Origin: Psychromonas ingrahamii 37
GTDB taxonomy: Bacteria; Pseudomonadota; Gammaproteobacteria; Enterobacterales; Psychromonadaceae
DNA: 64,000 bases
NCBI RefSeq assembly: GCF_000015285.1
Contig: NC_008709.1
Location: 3,906,001-3,970,000 of the forward strand
Direction: 5' to 3'
Both the position numbers and the translations under genes were made by a program. Under the pieces are notes generated by a model. The model did no database searches. It was given only the letters and a program-made list of their open reading frames with translations, and had not been told where the DNA came from. This document shows, piece after piece, positions 52,845 to 63,434 of the stretch. Positions within the stretch are counted from its first letter, which is position 1. Every line of letters begins with the position of its first letter.

Positions 52845-54203
52845 TTATTTTTTAGTTGGCCGCTTCCAGTTATTAATATTACGCTGTTTAGCACGACCAA
52901 TTGCTAATGCATTCTCTGGTACGTCGATCATTATGGTTGAACCGGCACCCGTTGTTGCCCCGTTATTGATGGTAACAGGTGCGATCAACTGACAGTCGGA
53001 TCCAATAAAGACATCGTCGCCAATATGAGTATGGAATTTGTTCACGCCATCATAATTACAAGTGATAGTACCTGCACCAATATTAACCCTTTGACCTAAT
53101 GTGCTGTCCCCTATATAACTTAAATGGCCACATTTAGTGCCATTACCCAGGGTTGATTTTTTAATCTCAACAAAGTTACCGACATGCACTTCTTCTTTAA
53201 GCACACTTTGGGGACGAATACGAGCAAATGGACCGATCGTTGCACGGGCGCCAATACTACTGCCTTCGATAATTGAATTAGCCTGGATCACAGCATTCTC
53301 AGCGATATCACAATCAATAAGAATACAGTTTGCGCCAATCACAACACCGTTACCCAAATTAACATTACCCTGGATAATAACATTGATATCAATTTCAACA
53401 TCTACACCGCAAGTTAATGTTCCGCGTAAATCAAAGCGGTTTGGATCTCGCAGCATCACACCACTGAGCAGCAGTTCAGTCGCTTTTTTAAGCTGATAAG
53501 CACGCTCTAGATTGGCAAGTTGCAGGCGAGTATTAACACCTTCAACTTCAGTTGCACTTTCTGGTTGGACAGCAGAGATAATGCGTCCCTCTAAATGCGC
53601 CATTTTAATAATATCAGTAATATAATATTCACCAGCCGCATTTTCATTACTTAACGCAGGCAGCCAACGACTTAAATCATTGGCATCCGCAACAAGAATG
53701 CCTGTATTGACCTCTTTAATGCTTAATTGCGCTACTGTCGCGTCTTTTTGCTCAACAATACCAGCAACCTCGCCATTCATCCGTTCAATACGTCCATAAC
53801 CTGTTGGATTATCTAGCTCAACGGTTAATAATCCGATACCACCAGGCGGTTGTGCCGCGATTAAATCTGTTAATGTTTTTTCAGAAAGCAAGGGCACATC
53901 ACCATAAACCATTAGAATTTTTTCATCATTTTTAAAATGAGGCAGTGCAATTTGCATCGCATGGCCGGTGCCTAATTGCTCGGCTTGTTTGATCCAATTA
54001 AGACTGCCATCGGATATTTTTTCCTGCAGCTGTTGCCCTCCGTGACCATAAATCAAATGAATGCTGTCAGCACCTATACTTTTAACCGTATCAATAACAT
54101 GTTGAACCATCGGTTTATCTGCTATTTTATGGAGCACTTTGGGAAGTTCAGAACACATACGAGTTCCTTTGCCGGCGGCAAGGATAACAACGCTTAAAGA
54201 CAT
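52845..54203 (-). CDS. glmU: Bifunctional GlmU: GlcNAc-1-P uridyltransferase / GlcN-1-P acetyltransferase
   Basis: 452 residues. It makes UDP-GlcNAc for peptidoglycan and LPS. The N-terminal pyrophosphorylase domain (about 1-225) has [20 protein letters not shown]; the C-terminal left-handed beta-helix acetyltransferase (about 250-452) has hexapeptide repeats and [25 protein letters not shown]. Full length. Here it stands alone, away from glmS and the atp operon. Confidence 0.97.
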   Translation of the reverse strand: MSLSVVILAAGKGTRMCSELPKVLHKIADKPMVQHVIDTVKSIGADSIHLIYGHGGQQLQEKISDGSLNWIKQAEQLGTGHAMQIALPHFKNDEKILMVYGDVPLLSEKTLTDLIAAQPPGGIGLLTVELDNPTGYGRIERMNGEVAGIVEQKDATVAQLSIKEVNTGILVADANDLSRWLPALSNENAAGEYYITDIIKMAHLEGRIISAVQPESATEVEGVNTRLQLANLERAYQLKKATELLLSGVMLRDPNRFDLRGTLTCGVDVEIDINVIIQGNVNLGNGVVIGANCILIDCDIAENAVIQANSIIEGSSIGARATIGPFARIRPQSVLKEEVHVGNFVEIKKSTLGNGTKCGHLSYIGDSTLGQRVNIGAGTITCNYDGVNKFHTHIGDDVFIGSDCQLIAPVTINNGATTGAGSTIMIDVPENALAIGRAKQRNINNWKRPTKK

Positions 54204-54441
54204 AGAGAAAACCTCAATAATTAAAAAATTAAAGATACCATTCTAACGAAGTTTTTACCTTTAACGAATAATAAAATGACATGCTCGTATTTTATTACTG
54301 AATTAAGCATAAAAATTGAGTATAACTATTCAGGTAGTTTGATTAAATGAGCGTCAGCACTATAAAAATCAATTGCTTTTCATCATAATCGAAAACAAAG
54401 ATTACCAGCTTTTAACTTTTCCCTAAAATATAGGCTATTTT

Positions 54442-55272
54442 ATGAAACAACAAATATTGCAAGAGATGCGTGTTTTAGTCACTATCAATGAAGAAATAGA
54501 AATTAAACGTCGAATCAACTTTATCAAAAAAAAATTACAGCAAGCTGAATGTTATACTCTGGTTTTGGGTATCAGTGGCGGTGTTGACTCAAGTACCGCC
54601 GGTCGTTTATGTCAACTCGCAGTTGAACAATTAAATCAATCGACAGATACGGACAAATATCAATTTATTGCCGTTCGACTTCCCTATGCGATTCAGAAAG
54701 ATGAAGATGAGGCACAATTAGCATTACAATTTATACGACCTTCACATGTTATTACCATTAATATAAAAAATGGCGCTGATGGCATACATGAAAGCACCTT
54801 AGCGGCACTTCAGACAAGTAGCGTCAATCTTTCTGCCGATACCAATATTGACTTTATTAAGGGTAATGTTAAAGCGCGAATGCGAATGATCGCACAATAT
54901 GAAATTGCAGGGTTAACCGGAGGGTTAGTTGTCGGAACAGATCACAGTGCAGAAAATATTACCGGCTTTTATACCAAACATGGCGATGGGGCTTGTGATT
55001 TAGCACCCTTATTCGGTTTAAATAAACGTCAGATTCGCGCATTAGCTAAACAGCTTGGCGCACCTGCAATATTAATTGAAAAAGCACCCACAGCTGACTT
55101 GGAAGAAGATAAACCTCAGCTGCAGGATGAACATGCATTAGGGATTACTTATGATCAAATTGATGATTTCTTAGAAGGTAAAGCTGTCACACAGGAAATT
55201 GAAGATAAGTTAATCGCAATTTATCTGCGTACCCAACACAAGCGTCAAGCTGTTCCAACCATTTATGATTGA
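54442..55272 (+). CDS. nadE: NH3-dependent NAD+ synthetase
   Basis: 276 residues, the ammonia-only form without a glutaminase domain. It makes NAD+ from deamido-NAD+. PP-loop [13 protein letters not shown] (about 43-55) and the NaAD/ATP sites [19 protein letters not shown] and [13 protein letters not shown] are present. ATG at 54442. Single gene. Confidence 0.97.
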   Translation: MKQQILQEMRVLVTINEEIEIKRRINFIKKKLQQAECYTLVLGISGGVDSSTAGRLCQLAVEQLNQSTDTDKYQFIAVRLPYAIQKDEDEAQLALQFIRPSHVITINIKNGADGIHESTLAALQTSSVNLSADTNIDFIKGNVKARMRMIAQYEIAGLTGGLVVGTDHSAENITGFYTKHGDGACDLAPLFGLNKRQIRALAKQLGAPAILIEKAPTADLEEDKPQLQDEHALGITYDQIDDFLEGKAVTQEIEDKLIAIYLRTQHKRQAVPTIYD

Positions 55273-55288
55273 TCAAATTAATGTTCAA

Positions 55289-55342
55289 CCCTATCTCCAA
55301 ACTACTTGAAAATGCAGATTTAAGTCGTTTGGGTATAAATGA
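55289..55342. repeat. Palindromic repeat element, copy 1
   Basis: CCAAACTACTTGAAAATGCAGA...TTAAGTCGTTTGG: arms pair as CCAAAC.ACTT / AAGT.GTTTGG. A longer version lies at 59388-59446 before gpmI. It looks like a dispersed REP-type element. Confidence 0.55.
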
Positions 55343-55489
55343 TTAGATTGAACATTAACTTTACCTTTTTATTAGACCAGATCATGCAAAACACTAGCCA
55401 TAGCAAAGCAGAAAATGGTAGATTTAAGGCTCAGGTTAATCATTAACCGCAACATTTTTTATTTGTTTAACAGAAAGGATTAATAGATC

Positions 55490-56602
55490 ATGAAAAAAGT
55501 AGGCTTAGTTGGTTGGCGCGGTATGGTGGGCTCTGTGCTTATGCAAAGAATGCGCGATGAAAATGATTTTGCAACAATTGAACCTGTATTTTTTACCACC
55601 TCGCAAATTGGCCTTTTGGCACCTGAAATTGGTAAACCAAGTGATACATTAAAAGATGCATTTGCCATTGACGAACTGGCTAAGATGGACATCGTGGTCA
55701 CTTGCCAAGGTGGTGATTATACTAATGAAGTCTACCCAAAACTGCGCGCTGCGGGCTGGAAGGGTTACTGGATTGATGCCGCGTCTTCATTACGTATGCA
55801 GGATGACAGTATTATCGCATTAGATCCTGTCAACAAAGATGTTATACAACAAGGCATTAAAGACGGAGTGAAAACTTTCGTTGGCGGTAACTGTACTGTT
55901 TCATTATTATTAATGGCATTGGGCGGTTTATTCGAAGAAGAACTCATCGAGTGGGTAACCCCGCATACTTATCAGGCAGCTTCGGGCGCCGGTGCACGAA
56001 ATATGCGCGAACTAATTAGTCAGATGGGCTCTATTAGTGCGTCTGTTGCCGATAAATTAGCCGATCCTGCCTCTGCGATTTTAGAAATAGATCAGCAGGT
56101 AGCTGAACATATTCGTAGTGATGCGCTGCCAAAAGAGCAGTTTGGAGCCCCCTTGGCAGGTAGTTTAATTCCCTGGATTGATGTTCCTATGCCATCTGGT
56201 CAAAGTAAAGAAGAGTGGAAAGCACAGGTTGAAGCAAATAAAATTTTAGGAACAAGTGACAAGCAGGTGCCAATTGATGGTTTATGTGTCCGTATTGGTG
56301 CAATGCGCTGCCATAGTCAGGCAATCACTATGAAACTAAAAAAAGATATTTCAGTTGCTGAAATTGAACGCATTTTAGGTGCCCATAATGAGTGGGTTAA
56401 AGTGATTCCAAATGAACGTGATATCACAATAGAAGAACTTTCTCCTGCTAAAGTAACGGGTACTTTAACGATTCCTGTTGGCCGAATTCGAAAATTAGCA
56501 ATGGGACCAGAATACGTTACTGCATTTACGGTTGGTGACCAATTATTATGGGGCGCGGCTGAACCACTTCGTCGTATGCTGAACATTCTACAAGCGTCAT
56601 AA
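55490..56602 (+). CDS. asd: Aspartate-semialdehyde dehydrogenase
   Basis: 370 residues, the gammaproteobacterial (long) Asd type. It reduces aspartyl phosphate for lysine, diaminopimelate, threonine and methionine synthesis. NADP loop [14 protein letters not shown] at the N-terminus, catalytic cysteine in [12 protein letters not shown] (about 132-143), and the histidine region [13 protein letters not shown]. Single gene ending at a shared terminator. Confidence 0.97.
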   Translation: MKKVGLVGWRGMVGSVLMQRMRDENDFATIEPVFFTTSQIGLLAPEIGKPSDTLKDAFAIDELAKMDIVVTCQGGDYTNEVYPKLRAAGWKGYWIDAASSLRMQDDSIIALDPVNKDVIQQGIKDGVKTFVGGNCTVSLLLMALGGLFEEELIEWVTPHTYQAASGAGARNMRELISQMGSISASVADKLADPASAILEIDQQVAEHIRSDALPKEQFGAPLAGSLIPWIDVPMPSGQSKEEWKAQVEANKILGTSDKQVPIDGLCVRIGAMRCHSQAITMKLKKDISVAEIERILGAHNEWVKVIPNERDITIEELSPAKVTGTLTIPVGRIRKLAMGPEYVTAFTVGDQLLWGAAEPLRRMLNILQAS

Positions 56603-56620
56603 ATTTTACACGGCAAATAA

Positions 56621-56646
56621 AAAAGGCTTCAAATAAGAAGCCTTTT
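56621..56646. terminator. Bidirectional terminator between asd and gpsA
   Basis: AAAAGGCTTC-AAATAA-GAAGCCTTTT with A and T runs on both sides, between convergent genes. Confidence 0.85.
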
Positions 56647-56693
56647 TTAATGCATAAAATCAACCAACCATAACAGCGATTAGAAAAGAATAA

Positions 56694-57698
56694 TCACTCG
56701 TCCTTTGGGCTACGGGATAACAAGTCCATCGCGGCTTGTTTGACGGCTTTATCCTGATATAAGACATAATAAATTTGTTCACAAATGGGCATTTCAATGC
56801 CAATCCGATGCGACAAGTTATACACCTCTTCGGTATTTCGATAACCTTCTACCACTTGACCTATTTCAATTTGCGCTGCGTTAATCCCTTTACCCTGCCC
56901 CAAAGCAAGTCCAAAACGGCGATTGCGAGATTGATTATCGGTACAAGTTAATACCAGATCACCCAGACCTGCCATGCCCATAAAAGAGGATTCTTTAGCG
57001 CCTAACGCCACACCCAAACGCGTTAATTCAGCCAAGCCGCGTGTAATCAATGCGGTACGGGCATTTGCACCAAAACCTAAACCATCGGCGAGGCCAGCCC
57101 CTATTGCAATCACATTTTTCACTGCACCACCTAGTTGTACAGCAGTGAAATCATCTGAAATATAGGTTCTGAAATTACGGTTATTATGAAAGAGAGCGGC
57201 AATATCCTGAGTAAACTTGCTTTCAGATCCAGCGACAGCCACTGCGGTCGGTAATCCTTTCGCAACTTCCATCGCAAAAGTTGGACCGGAAATGACCGCT
57301 AAAGGGTAATGTTGCCCTAAGATGTCCGTAGCCACTTCCTGCAATAAACGCCCTGTTTTGGCTTCTAACCCTTTTGTCGCCCAGGCAATGCGGTGCTGCG
57401 GGGTAAGAAATGGTTTTATTTGTTGTAAAACAAGTGCAAAAACATGGCTTGGGACTACCAACAGAATATTGCGAGTGGCAGCTAAACAAACCTTTAAATT
57501 AACTTCCGGTGTTAATAGTTCCGGAAATTTAATATTTGGCAAAAACTTTTTGTTTTCGCGATCAGCTTGTAACCGTTTGATATGATCTTCTTGATGTCCC
57601 CAAAGCAAGGTGGGATGACCGTTTCTTGCCAAAGATACAGCAAGGGCGGAGCCATATGATCCCGCCCCTAAGACTGTAATGGCTATATTATCTGCCAT
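56694..57698 (-). CDS. gpsA: Glycerol-3-phosphate dehydrogenase [NAD(P)+], biosynthetic
   Basis: 334 residues. It makes sn-glycerol-3-phosphate from dihydroxyacetone phosphate for phospholipids. Rossmann motif [12 protein letters not shown] (about 9-20), catalytic lysine in [13 protein letters not shown], and [20 protein letters not shown]. Last gene of the yibN-grxC-secB-gpsA group, as in E. coli. Confidence 0.97.
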   Translation of the reverse strand: MADNIAITVLGAGSYGSALAVSLARNGHPTLLWGHQEDHIKRLQADRENKKFLPNIKFPELLTPEVNLKVCLAATRNILLVVPSHVFALVLQQIKPFLTPQHRIAWATKGLEAKTGRLLQEVATDILGQHYPLAVISGPTFAMEVAKGLPTAVAVAGSESKFTQDIAALFHNNRNFRTYISDDFTAVQLGGAVKNVIAIGAGLADGLGFGANARTALITRGLAELTRLGVALGAKESSFMGMAGLGDLVLTCTDNQSRNRRFGLALGQGKGINAAQIEIGQVVEGYRNTEEVYNLSHRIGIEMPICEQIYYVLYQDKAVKQAAMDLLSRSPKDE

Positions 57699-57732
57699 TT
57701 AAATACCTACTCGTTATAATCACTAAACTTGT

Positions 57733-57915
57733 GTTTAACTGTTCAGTAATTTATTAAGAATCTAATTTAGCTTGTTTACGTAATACAGACCGTTGCAATA
57801 CCGACTTCACTTAAAGTTAAGCCGTTATCAACACCTAAAGTAGGTTTAACTGCTCAGGAATTTATTAAGAATTTAATTTAGCTTCTTCTGATTGTTTTCT
57901 TAATACAGCCTGTTG
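57733..57915 (-). repeat. Direct duplication of the secB 3' end
   Basis: About 65 bp at 57733-57795 repeat the end of secB (57844-57915), period 111 bp. The extra copy still reads SVLRKQAKLDS-stop on the minus strand, matching [14 protein letters not shown]-stop of SecB. It lies between secB and gpsA. Confidence 0.75.
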
Positions 57916-58332
57916 AAATAATGCATCAAAATTTACCGGTGCGAGGTTTAGCTGCGGGAAAGTACCACGGGTAACCAGGCTTGACACTGTTTCACGTGCA
58001 TAAGGGAATAAAATATTAGGACAAAATGCATTCAAACAATGCGCCATTTGCTCGCCTTCTAAATTTCCAACGGAGAAAATACCCGCTTGTTGAACTTCAC
58101 ATAAAAATGCAAGCTCTTCTCCAACCTTTGCAGTGGTTGTTAATGTCAAAACCACTTCAAAGACATTATCTTCTAATTTCTGGCTTTTTGTATCAATATC
58201 CATTGATACCTCAGGTGACCACTCTTTTTTAAAAATGTTTGGTGACCCTGGACATTCAAAAGAAATATCTTTTACATAGACACGTTGGATATTGAATTCT
58301 ACTTGTTCTGGTTGAGCTTGTTGTTCTGCCAT
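57865..58332 (-). CDS. secB: Protein-export chaperone SecB
   Basis: 155 residues (E. coli 155). A tetrameric chaperone that keeps preproteins unfolded and hands them to SecA. Matches include [39 protein letters not shown] and [12 protein letters not shown]. Follows grxC in the conserved group. Confidence 0.97.
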   Translation of the reverse strand: MAEQQAQPEQVEFNIQRVYVKDISFECPGSPNIFKKEWSPEVSMDIDTKSQKLEDNVFEVVLTLTTTAKVGEELAFLCEVQQAGIFSVGNLEGEQMAHCLNAFCPNILFPYARETVSSLVTRGTFPQLNLAPVNFDALFQQAVLRKQSEEAKLNS

Positions 58333-58417
58333 TATAATCCCTTAAATTTATCTTATTTTATTTTAATATTAATTATTTGAGTCTTAATTGCTCGCAGTTT
58401 AATGCTTGCCGGCTAGA

Positions 58418-58669
58418 TTATTGGCTTAACAATTTATCCAGTTTACCACTGCGCTCTAGCGCATAAAGTTCATCACACCCGCCCTCAGGCTTATCATTGA
58501 TAAGCAGTTGAGGAACTGTACTTCCGCCTGTTAGCGCAACCATTTTGGCGCGCGCATCCGAGGACGAAACATCAACTTCAGTGTAAGTAACGTTTTTATG
58601 GTCCAACAATTTTTTAGCACGAGTGCAAAATGGACACCAAGATGTTGTATAAATAACTATTGTTGCCAT
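58418..58669 (-). CDS. grxC: Glutaredoxin 3
   Basis: 83 residues with the active site CPFC (12-15), cis-Pro STVPQLLI and GGCDEL, all GrxC features. Its ATG lies 3 bp after the stop of yibN, so translation is coupled. Confidence 0.96.
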   Translation of the reverse strand: MATIVIYTTSWCPFCTRAKKLLDHKNVTYTEVDVSSSDARAKMVALTGGSTVPQLLINDKPEGGCDELYALERSGKLDKLLSQ

Positions 58670-58672
58670 AAT

Positions 58673-59101
58673 TTACTTCTTCGTTGTGGGTAAGCTAGCG
58701 CCAGACCAACCATTCATTCCTGAAAGTAAGTTGGTTACTTGTGTAAAACCAGCTTTTGTCAATTTACCTGCGGCACCCGATGAGCGATCACCAGAAGCAC
58801 AGACCAATATAATGGGGGCCTCTTTATGCTTTTCAATCTCTGCAAAACTTCCTTTGTCAATTTGTGACACAGGTATGTTTTTTGCGTTGAGAATATGGCC
58901 TTTTTTGTATTCTTCAACGGAGCGAACATCAACAATAATGGCATTTTGCTTATTTATCATCATGATCGCATCCTGCGCGGTAATGCTTTTTACACCCGAA
59001 ATTTTATGCTTAACAAGGCTTTGTACCAGCATCACTGCAATTGCAATCCATGCAATTGATAACACTGGCTGGTTGAAAAAAAAATCTATATATTGTTGCA
59101 T
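58673..59101 (-). CDS. yibN: Membrane-anchored rhodanese-like protein YibN
   Basis: 142 residues. One N-terminal membrane helix (about 12-27) and a single rhodanese domain with the active-site loop VCASGDRSSGAA (Cys about 108). Member of the conserved yibN-grxC-secB group; probably a sulfurtransferase-like protein at the inner membrane, substrate unknown. Confidence 0.92.
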   Translation of the reverse strand: MQQYIDFFFNQPVLSIAWIAIAVMLVQSLVKHKISGVKSITAQDAIMMINKQNAIIVDVRSVEEYKKGHILNAKNIPVSQIDKGSFAEIEKHKEAPIILVCASGDRSSGAAGKLTKAGFTQVTNLLSGMNGWSGASLPTTKK

Positions 59102-59387
59102 AAGTTATGATCATCTTCAGTAAGGGTAATTGGCCGCGATTATACCTTGTGAAATTAATAAAATCAGCCAAAGTATTATGCATTGACTTATAAAATGAAT
59201 AAATTTAGTTATTTCCCCTTCCGATAGAGACGATCAAAAGCTTTTTCAGTGACAATGACCAGCAATGTTGTAAAATCATGCGTTCTGTCATTAAGCCAGT
59301 TATTATTGCATGGCTATAATAACTGACAATGCCAAAGCAACTTGGAAAAAGAGTAAAGATTATTTCCTGGTTATTTTGGTATGGTTA

Positions 59388-59446
59388 CCCAAACTACTTG
59401 AGGATGCAGATTTCTGCATTTTTAAGTCATTTGGGCATAGACATAT
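59388..59446. repeat. Palindromic repeat element, copy 2
   Basis: CCCAAACTACTTGAGGATGC...AAGTCATTTGGG, with an inner stem ATGCAGA/TCTGCAT. It is the fuller form of the element at 55289. It sits in the leader of gpmI, ending about 30 bp before the start codon. A GTGACA-16-TAAAAT promoter-like pair is upstream at 59249-59276. Confidence 0.6.
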
Positions 59447-59475
59447 TTTCAACATTAATCTCAAAGAGGCTCGAC

Positions 59476-61005
59476 ATGACTATTGCTAAAAAACCACTTG
59501 TTTTATTAATTATGGATGGTTGGGGATACCGCCCAAATATGCCAGACAATGCTGTTGCAAATGCAAATACGCCGGTACTTGATAAGCTTTGTAAAGATTA
59601 CGCCAACAACCTTCTCTCTGCATCTGGAATGGATGTTGGTTTACCAGACGGTCAAATGGGTAACTCAGAAGTGGGTCATACCAATATTGGAGCGGGTCGT
59701 ACCGTTTATCAAAACTTAACCAAAGTCACTAAGTCTATTTCCGACGGTGATTTTTTTGACAATAAAAACTTTGTCGATGCGGTTGATCAAGCTGTTGCAG
59801 CCGGTAAAGCAGTACATATTATGGGGCTGGCCTCTCCCGGTGGCGTACATAGCCACGATCAGCATATTGTTGCTGCCATCGAATTAGCCGCTCAGCGTGG
59901 CGCAAAAAATATTTTAGTCCATGCTTTTCTGGATGGGCGTGATACACCACCAAGAAGTGCTGCAGGCACTCTGGCACTATTTGATGAAAAATATGCACAA
60001 CTGGGCGTTGGGCGCACAGCGACATTAGTAGGTCGTTATTTCGCAATGGACCGAGATAACCGCTGGGATCGTGTTGAACAAGCCTATAACTTATTAACCC
60101 AGGCAAAAGCTGATCATACTGCAGAAAGCGCACTGGCCGGTTTAGAAAATGCCTATGCGCGCGATGAAAATGATGAATTCGTTAAAGCAACCGTTATTGG
60201 TGAACCAGCCGCCATTGAAGATGGTGATGCCGTTTTATTTATGAACTTCCGTGCAGATCGTGCACGTGAATTAACTTATACATTTACGGATTCAAACTTC
60301 TCAGGTTTTGAACGTGCAAGCGTCCCTAATGTTCACTTTGTCACACTGACTGAATTTGCCGATGACATTACGGCACCCGCCGCTTTTTCAAGTGAGCGAT
60401 TAACTAACACGCTAGGTGAATGGTTAGCAGATCATGGTAAAACACAGTTACGTATATCAGAAACAGAGAAATACGCACATGTTACTTTCTTCTTCAACGG
60501 TGGCGTTGAATCTGAATTTAAAGGTGAAGATCGTACTTTGATTAAATCACCTTCGGTTGCAACCTACGATATGCAGCCGGAAATGAGCTCTATCGAGCTG
60601 ACCGAAAAATTAGTCAGCGCAATCAAAAGCACAAAGTATGATGTGATTATTTGTAACTATCCGAATGGTGATATGGTTGGTCATACTGGTGTCTATGATG
60701 CGGCAGTTAAAGCTTGCGAAGCAGTTGACAGCTGTGTTGGTAAAGTTGTTGCTGCACTAAAAGAAGTCGATGGTGAGTGTTTAATTACAGCTGATCACGG
60801 CAATGCTGAGCAGATGATCGACCCGGTAACAGGGGGTATTCATACTGCACATACCAACTTGCCAGTGCCGTTTATTTACGTTGGTCGGAATGCAGAGATG
60901 GCGTCGGGCGGACGTTTATGTGACATTGCACCTACTATGTTGAACTTAATGGATATGGAAATCCCAGCAGAAATGACCGGTACCCCACTTATCACATTAA
61001 AATAA
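59476..61005 (+). CDS. gpmI: Phosphoglycerate mutase, cofactor-independent
   Basis: 509 residues. A metal-dependent 3PG/2PG interconversion in glycolysis. Alkaline-phosphatase fold: [10 protein letters not shown] (metal Asp), [16 protein letters not shown] (phosphoserine in NSE), [36 protein letters not shown] chose the ATG at 59476 ([22 protein letters not shown] upstream). The frame stays open further upstream only because it reads through the palindromic repeat. Divergent from yibN and followed by envC, the E. coli order. Confidence 0.97.
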   Translation: MTIAKKPLVLLIMDGWGYRPNMPDNAVANANTPVLDKLCKDYANNLLSASGMDVGLPDGQMGNSEVGHTNIGAGRTVYQNLTKVTKSISDGDFFDNKNFVDAVDQAVAAGKAVHIMGLASPGGVHSHDQHIVAAIELAAQRGAKNILVHAFLDGRDTPPRSAAGTLALFDEKYAQLGVGRTATLVGRYFAMDRDNRWDRVEQAYNLLTQAKADHTAESALAGLENAYARDENDEFVKATVIGEPAAIEDGDAVLFMNFRADRARELTYTFTDSNFSGFERASVPNVHFVTLTEFADDITAPAAFSSERLTNTLGEWLADHGKTQLRISETEKYAHVTFFFNGGVESEFKGEDRTLIKSPSVATYDMQPEMSSIELTEKLVSAIKSTKYDVIICNYPNGDMVGHTGVYDAAVKACEAVDSCVGKVVAALKEVDGECLITADHGNAEQMIDPVTGGIHTAHTNLPVPFIYVGRNAEMASGGRLCDIAPTMLNLMDMEIPAEMTGTPLITLK

Positions 61006-61121
61006 ACCGATAGCAATATTGCTATCGACAGCTCAGTATTTAGTTATTTTACTCAACATAAGTGATTAAAGTTGGTAAATTTTCTAAATACTGACGTATC
61101 TCAAATAAGTGTAGGAAATTG

Positions 61122-62375
61122 ATGACCAACACCAACCTTAGCAAAAAAAAGCGCATTTCAGCAGTGTTGGTTAACTGCTTTCTTTTATGCTTTATCCTTT
61201 CAATCCAAAGCAGTTTTGCAGCTGATAAACTTGCGACAATTGAGCTCCAAATAAAAACCGCCAAAGGCGCGCAAAACAAGCAAACTAAACAACAGAAGTT
61301 ATTGGAAAAGTTGGTTGCCAATGCTGAAAAAGAGACTGCCATTGCAACGCTTAAAGTACAGCAGACCAAGGAAACAATACAACTTGAAAACAGCCGCCTT
61401 AAACAATTAATCGAACAAACAGCCATACTTGAAGAAGATAAAATAAAACAACAAAAACTGCTTGAACAGCAATTAATCAGCTCCTACATGACAGGACAAA
61501 CTGATTTAATAAAACTAATTTTAAATCAAGAAGATATCAGTAAAATAATTCGTGCAAAAAGTTATTACCAGTACCTTAATAAAGCACGTCTGGAAAGCAT
61601 TAACGCACTGTATGAAACACAACAACAATTAGAAAATAACAAGTCTGCGCAAGCCGATTCTTTGCTGGCGTTAACCGGATTATATGAGAGACAGAAAGTA
61701 AGTGCAGAAGCGTTGCTCGAACAACGCGCGGAGCGAAGCAAAGCGTTAAAAGAGTTAAACCAAGATTTAAATTATCAGTATGCACTGCTGGCACAACTTG
61801 GTGATCAGGCACAAAATTTAAAAGAAAAACTCAGAAAACAAAGTGAAGCGCGACAAAAACGTGAATTAGCAGCAAAAGCAAAAGCAAAAGCAAAAGCACT
61901 TAAAAATAGACAATCCAAATCAGAAGAGAAAACTAATTCCAACATCGCTAAAGGAAAAGAGGAAACCTATTCCAATATTGCTAAACAATTAGGGCAATTG
62001 AATTGGCCAATTCAAGGAGAGGTTTTATCCCGGTTTGGCAGTCAGCGTAGTGGACAGGTAACGTGGAAGGGTATCACCATTGAGGCGAATGAAGGTGAAA
62101 AAGTACAGGCTGTCGCAAGCGGGCGAGTTTTATTTGCCGGCTATTTTAAAGGTTATGGCATGGTCCTCGCATTAGATCACAGTGATGGTTACATTAGCTT
62201 ATATGGATACAACCAAACCCTGTTACAGGAAACAGGCGATCTTGTTCTACAGGGTGATACAATCGCCCTGGCCGGGCACAGTGGTGGACAAGATAATAAC
62301 AGTCTATATTTTGAATTGAGCCACAAAGGTACAGCTAAAGATCCCCTGCTCTGGCTTAAAAAGAAACACAACTAG
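61122..62375 (+). CDS. envC: Murein hydrolase activator EnvC
   Basis: 417 residues. A periplasmic cell-division factor that activates amidases AmiA/AmiB. A hydrophobic export signal lies at about 15-32, a long coiled coil at about 35-265 (FtsEX-binding part in E. coli), an Ala/Lys-rich linker, and a C-terminal LytM/M23 domain. Zinc ligands of true M23 enzymes are missing (the last motif reads YFELSHKG), as expected for an activator. ATG at 61122 has AGGA five bases upstream. A 20-bp palindrome (61008-61027) separates it from gpmI. Confidence 0.93.
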   Translation: MTNTNLSKKKRISAVLVNCFLLCFILSIQSSFAADKLATIELQIKTAKGAQNKQTKQQKLLEKLVANAEKETAIATLKVQQTKETIQLENSRLKQLIEQTAILEEDKIKQQKLLEQQLISSYMTGQTDLIKLILNQEDISKIIRAKSYYQYLNKARLESINALYETQQQLENNKSAQADSLLALTGLYERQKVSAEALLEQRAERSKALKELNQDLNYQYALLAQLGDQAQNLKEKLRKQSEARQKRELAAKAKAKAKALKNRQSKSEEKTNSNIAKGKEETYSNIAKQLGQLNWPIQGEVLSRFGSQRSGQVTWKGITIEANEGEKVQAVASGRVLFAGYFKGYGMVLALDHSDGYISLYGYNQTLLQETGDLVLQGDTIALAGHSGGQDNNSLYFELSHKGTAKDPLLWLKKKHN

Positions 62376-62603
62376 TGATAATAAACCCAAATCACAATCA
62401 CAGGAAACAGTCTAAAAAGGGCGCTTAGCTATAAAATTAAAGCCGCTAAAAATCAAAAAATAGGGTCAATAGATCTGCAATGAAAATGTTAAGCAGTGAT
62501 CTTTTAGATAAAATCTGCCCTAAAAAATGACATGCGCAATTGAATTAGGCCATAATAAAGAATATCTGAGCATGCTGTCAAAAAAATCAAAAGAGTCTTT
62601 ATT

Positions 62604-63026
62604 ATGCGCTTGTCTGTATTTTTACCCGAATATTCAACACAATTATTTATTGATCTATCAAAACTCTATCAGGATTATTTTAGCCCGGAACAACTTACAA
62701 AACCGTCTCTGCAAGCATTAATTGAAGATCGACAATCGCAATTATTTGTAACCTTGTTTAATGCTCGTCACCTTGGTGCCCTAAGAGTACATACAACAGA
62801 GCAGGAAGCGACACTCAGCTTATTATGCGTGCGTGGCCTAACTCGCCGCCGGGGCATAGCGAAGAATCTTCTTAAGGAAATTGAAAAACGCCTCAAAAAT
62901 AAAAATATTGTAGTTATTAAAATGTGTTTGAATGAATTTCCTGAACAACAGAAAGAAGGAGTGACTCTGTTTATGCAGGCATGTGGTTATTCATTGACAG
63001 ATAGCCTATTCAGTAAGAATCTATAA
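62604..63026 (+). CDS. panM: PanM/PanZ-family GNAT protein
   Basis: 140 residues, GNAT fold. The acetyl-CoA loop RGLTRRRGIAKNLL (about 82-95) and the family pattern VRxxTRRRG match PanM (PanZ), which triggers PanD self-cleavage and restrains it when CoA is plentiful. Sequence identity outside this loop is weak, so PanM is likely but not certain. A 10-bp hairpin at 63040-63072 follows the stop. Confidence 0.7.
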   Translation: MRLSVFLPEYSTQLFIDLSKLYQDYFSPEQLTKPSLQALIEDRQSQLFVTLFNARHLGALRVHTTEQEATLSLLCVRGLTRRRGIAKNLLKEIEKRLKNKNIVVIKMCLNEFPEQQKEGVTLFMQACGYSLTDSLFSKNL

Positions 63027-63072
63027 GCCTCCCATTAGCGTACTTAAAGAATTTCAGTGATCCTTTAAGTAC

Positions 63073-63434
63073 TCCTATATTATTAAGTTTTTACCCTGTA
63101 TTCTTGCGCCCTTATCCATCTACCCACTGAATATGCAGAAATAAACAAGCTAAAAGTAACTGGATCACTTTTAATATAGTGAATAAAACTAAACAACCTT
63201 TTCGTCCTACCGGAAAAGTTGAGACAAAAACCGGTAGCGCCTTATAATCCGCGACAAAGGATAATACCTTCCTATTTAGCCTCAGTGTCTGAGATTCTTG
63301 CTTAAATCTACAACATCAGCTGTTCTGGATACACTAAAACCGCACTCACATGAATTAACTGCTCAACCTTCTTCGCAGGGTTAGCGCTTATGCTTAGTCT
63401 CATTATTATAACCATCTTAAAAAAGGAAAAAATC
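63073..63434 (+). promoter_or_regulatory. prmA upstream region with promoter
   Basis: No gene. TTGAGA (63219-63224), 18-bp spacer, TATAAT (63243-63248) gives a leader of about 180 nt to prmA. The inverted repeat CTACCGG/CCGGTAG overlaps the -35 and spacer. Confidence 0.55.

Noticed and set aside
59329-59475. N-terminal extension of GpmI by 49 residues
   Set aside because: It reads through the palindromic repeat and lacks a ribosome site; the ATG at 59476 matches the family start.
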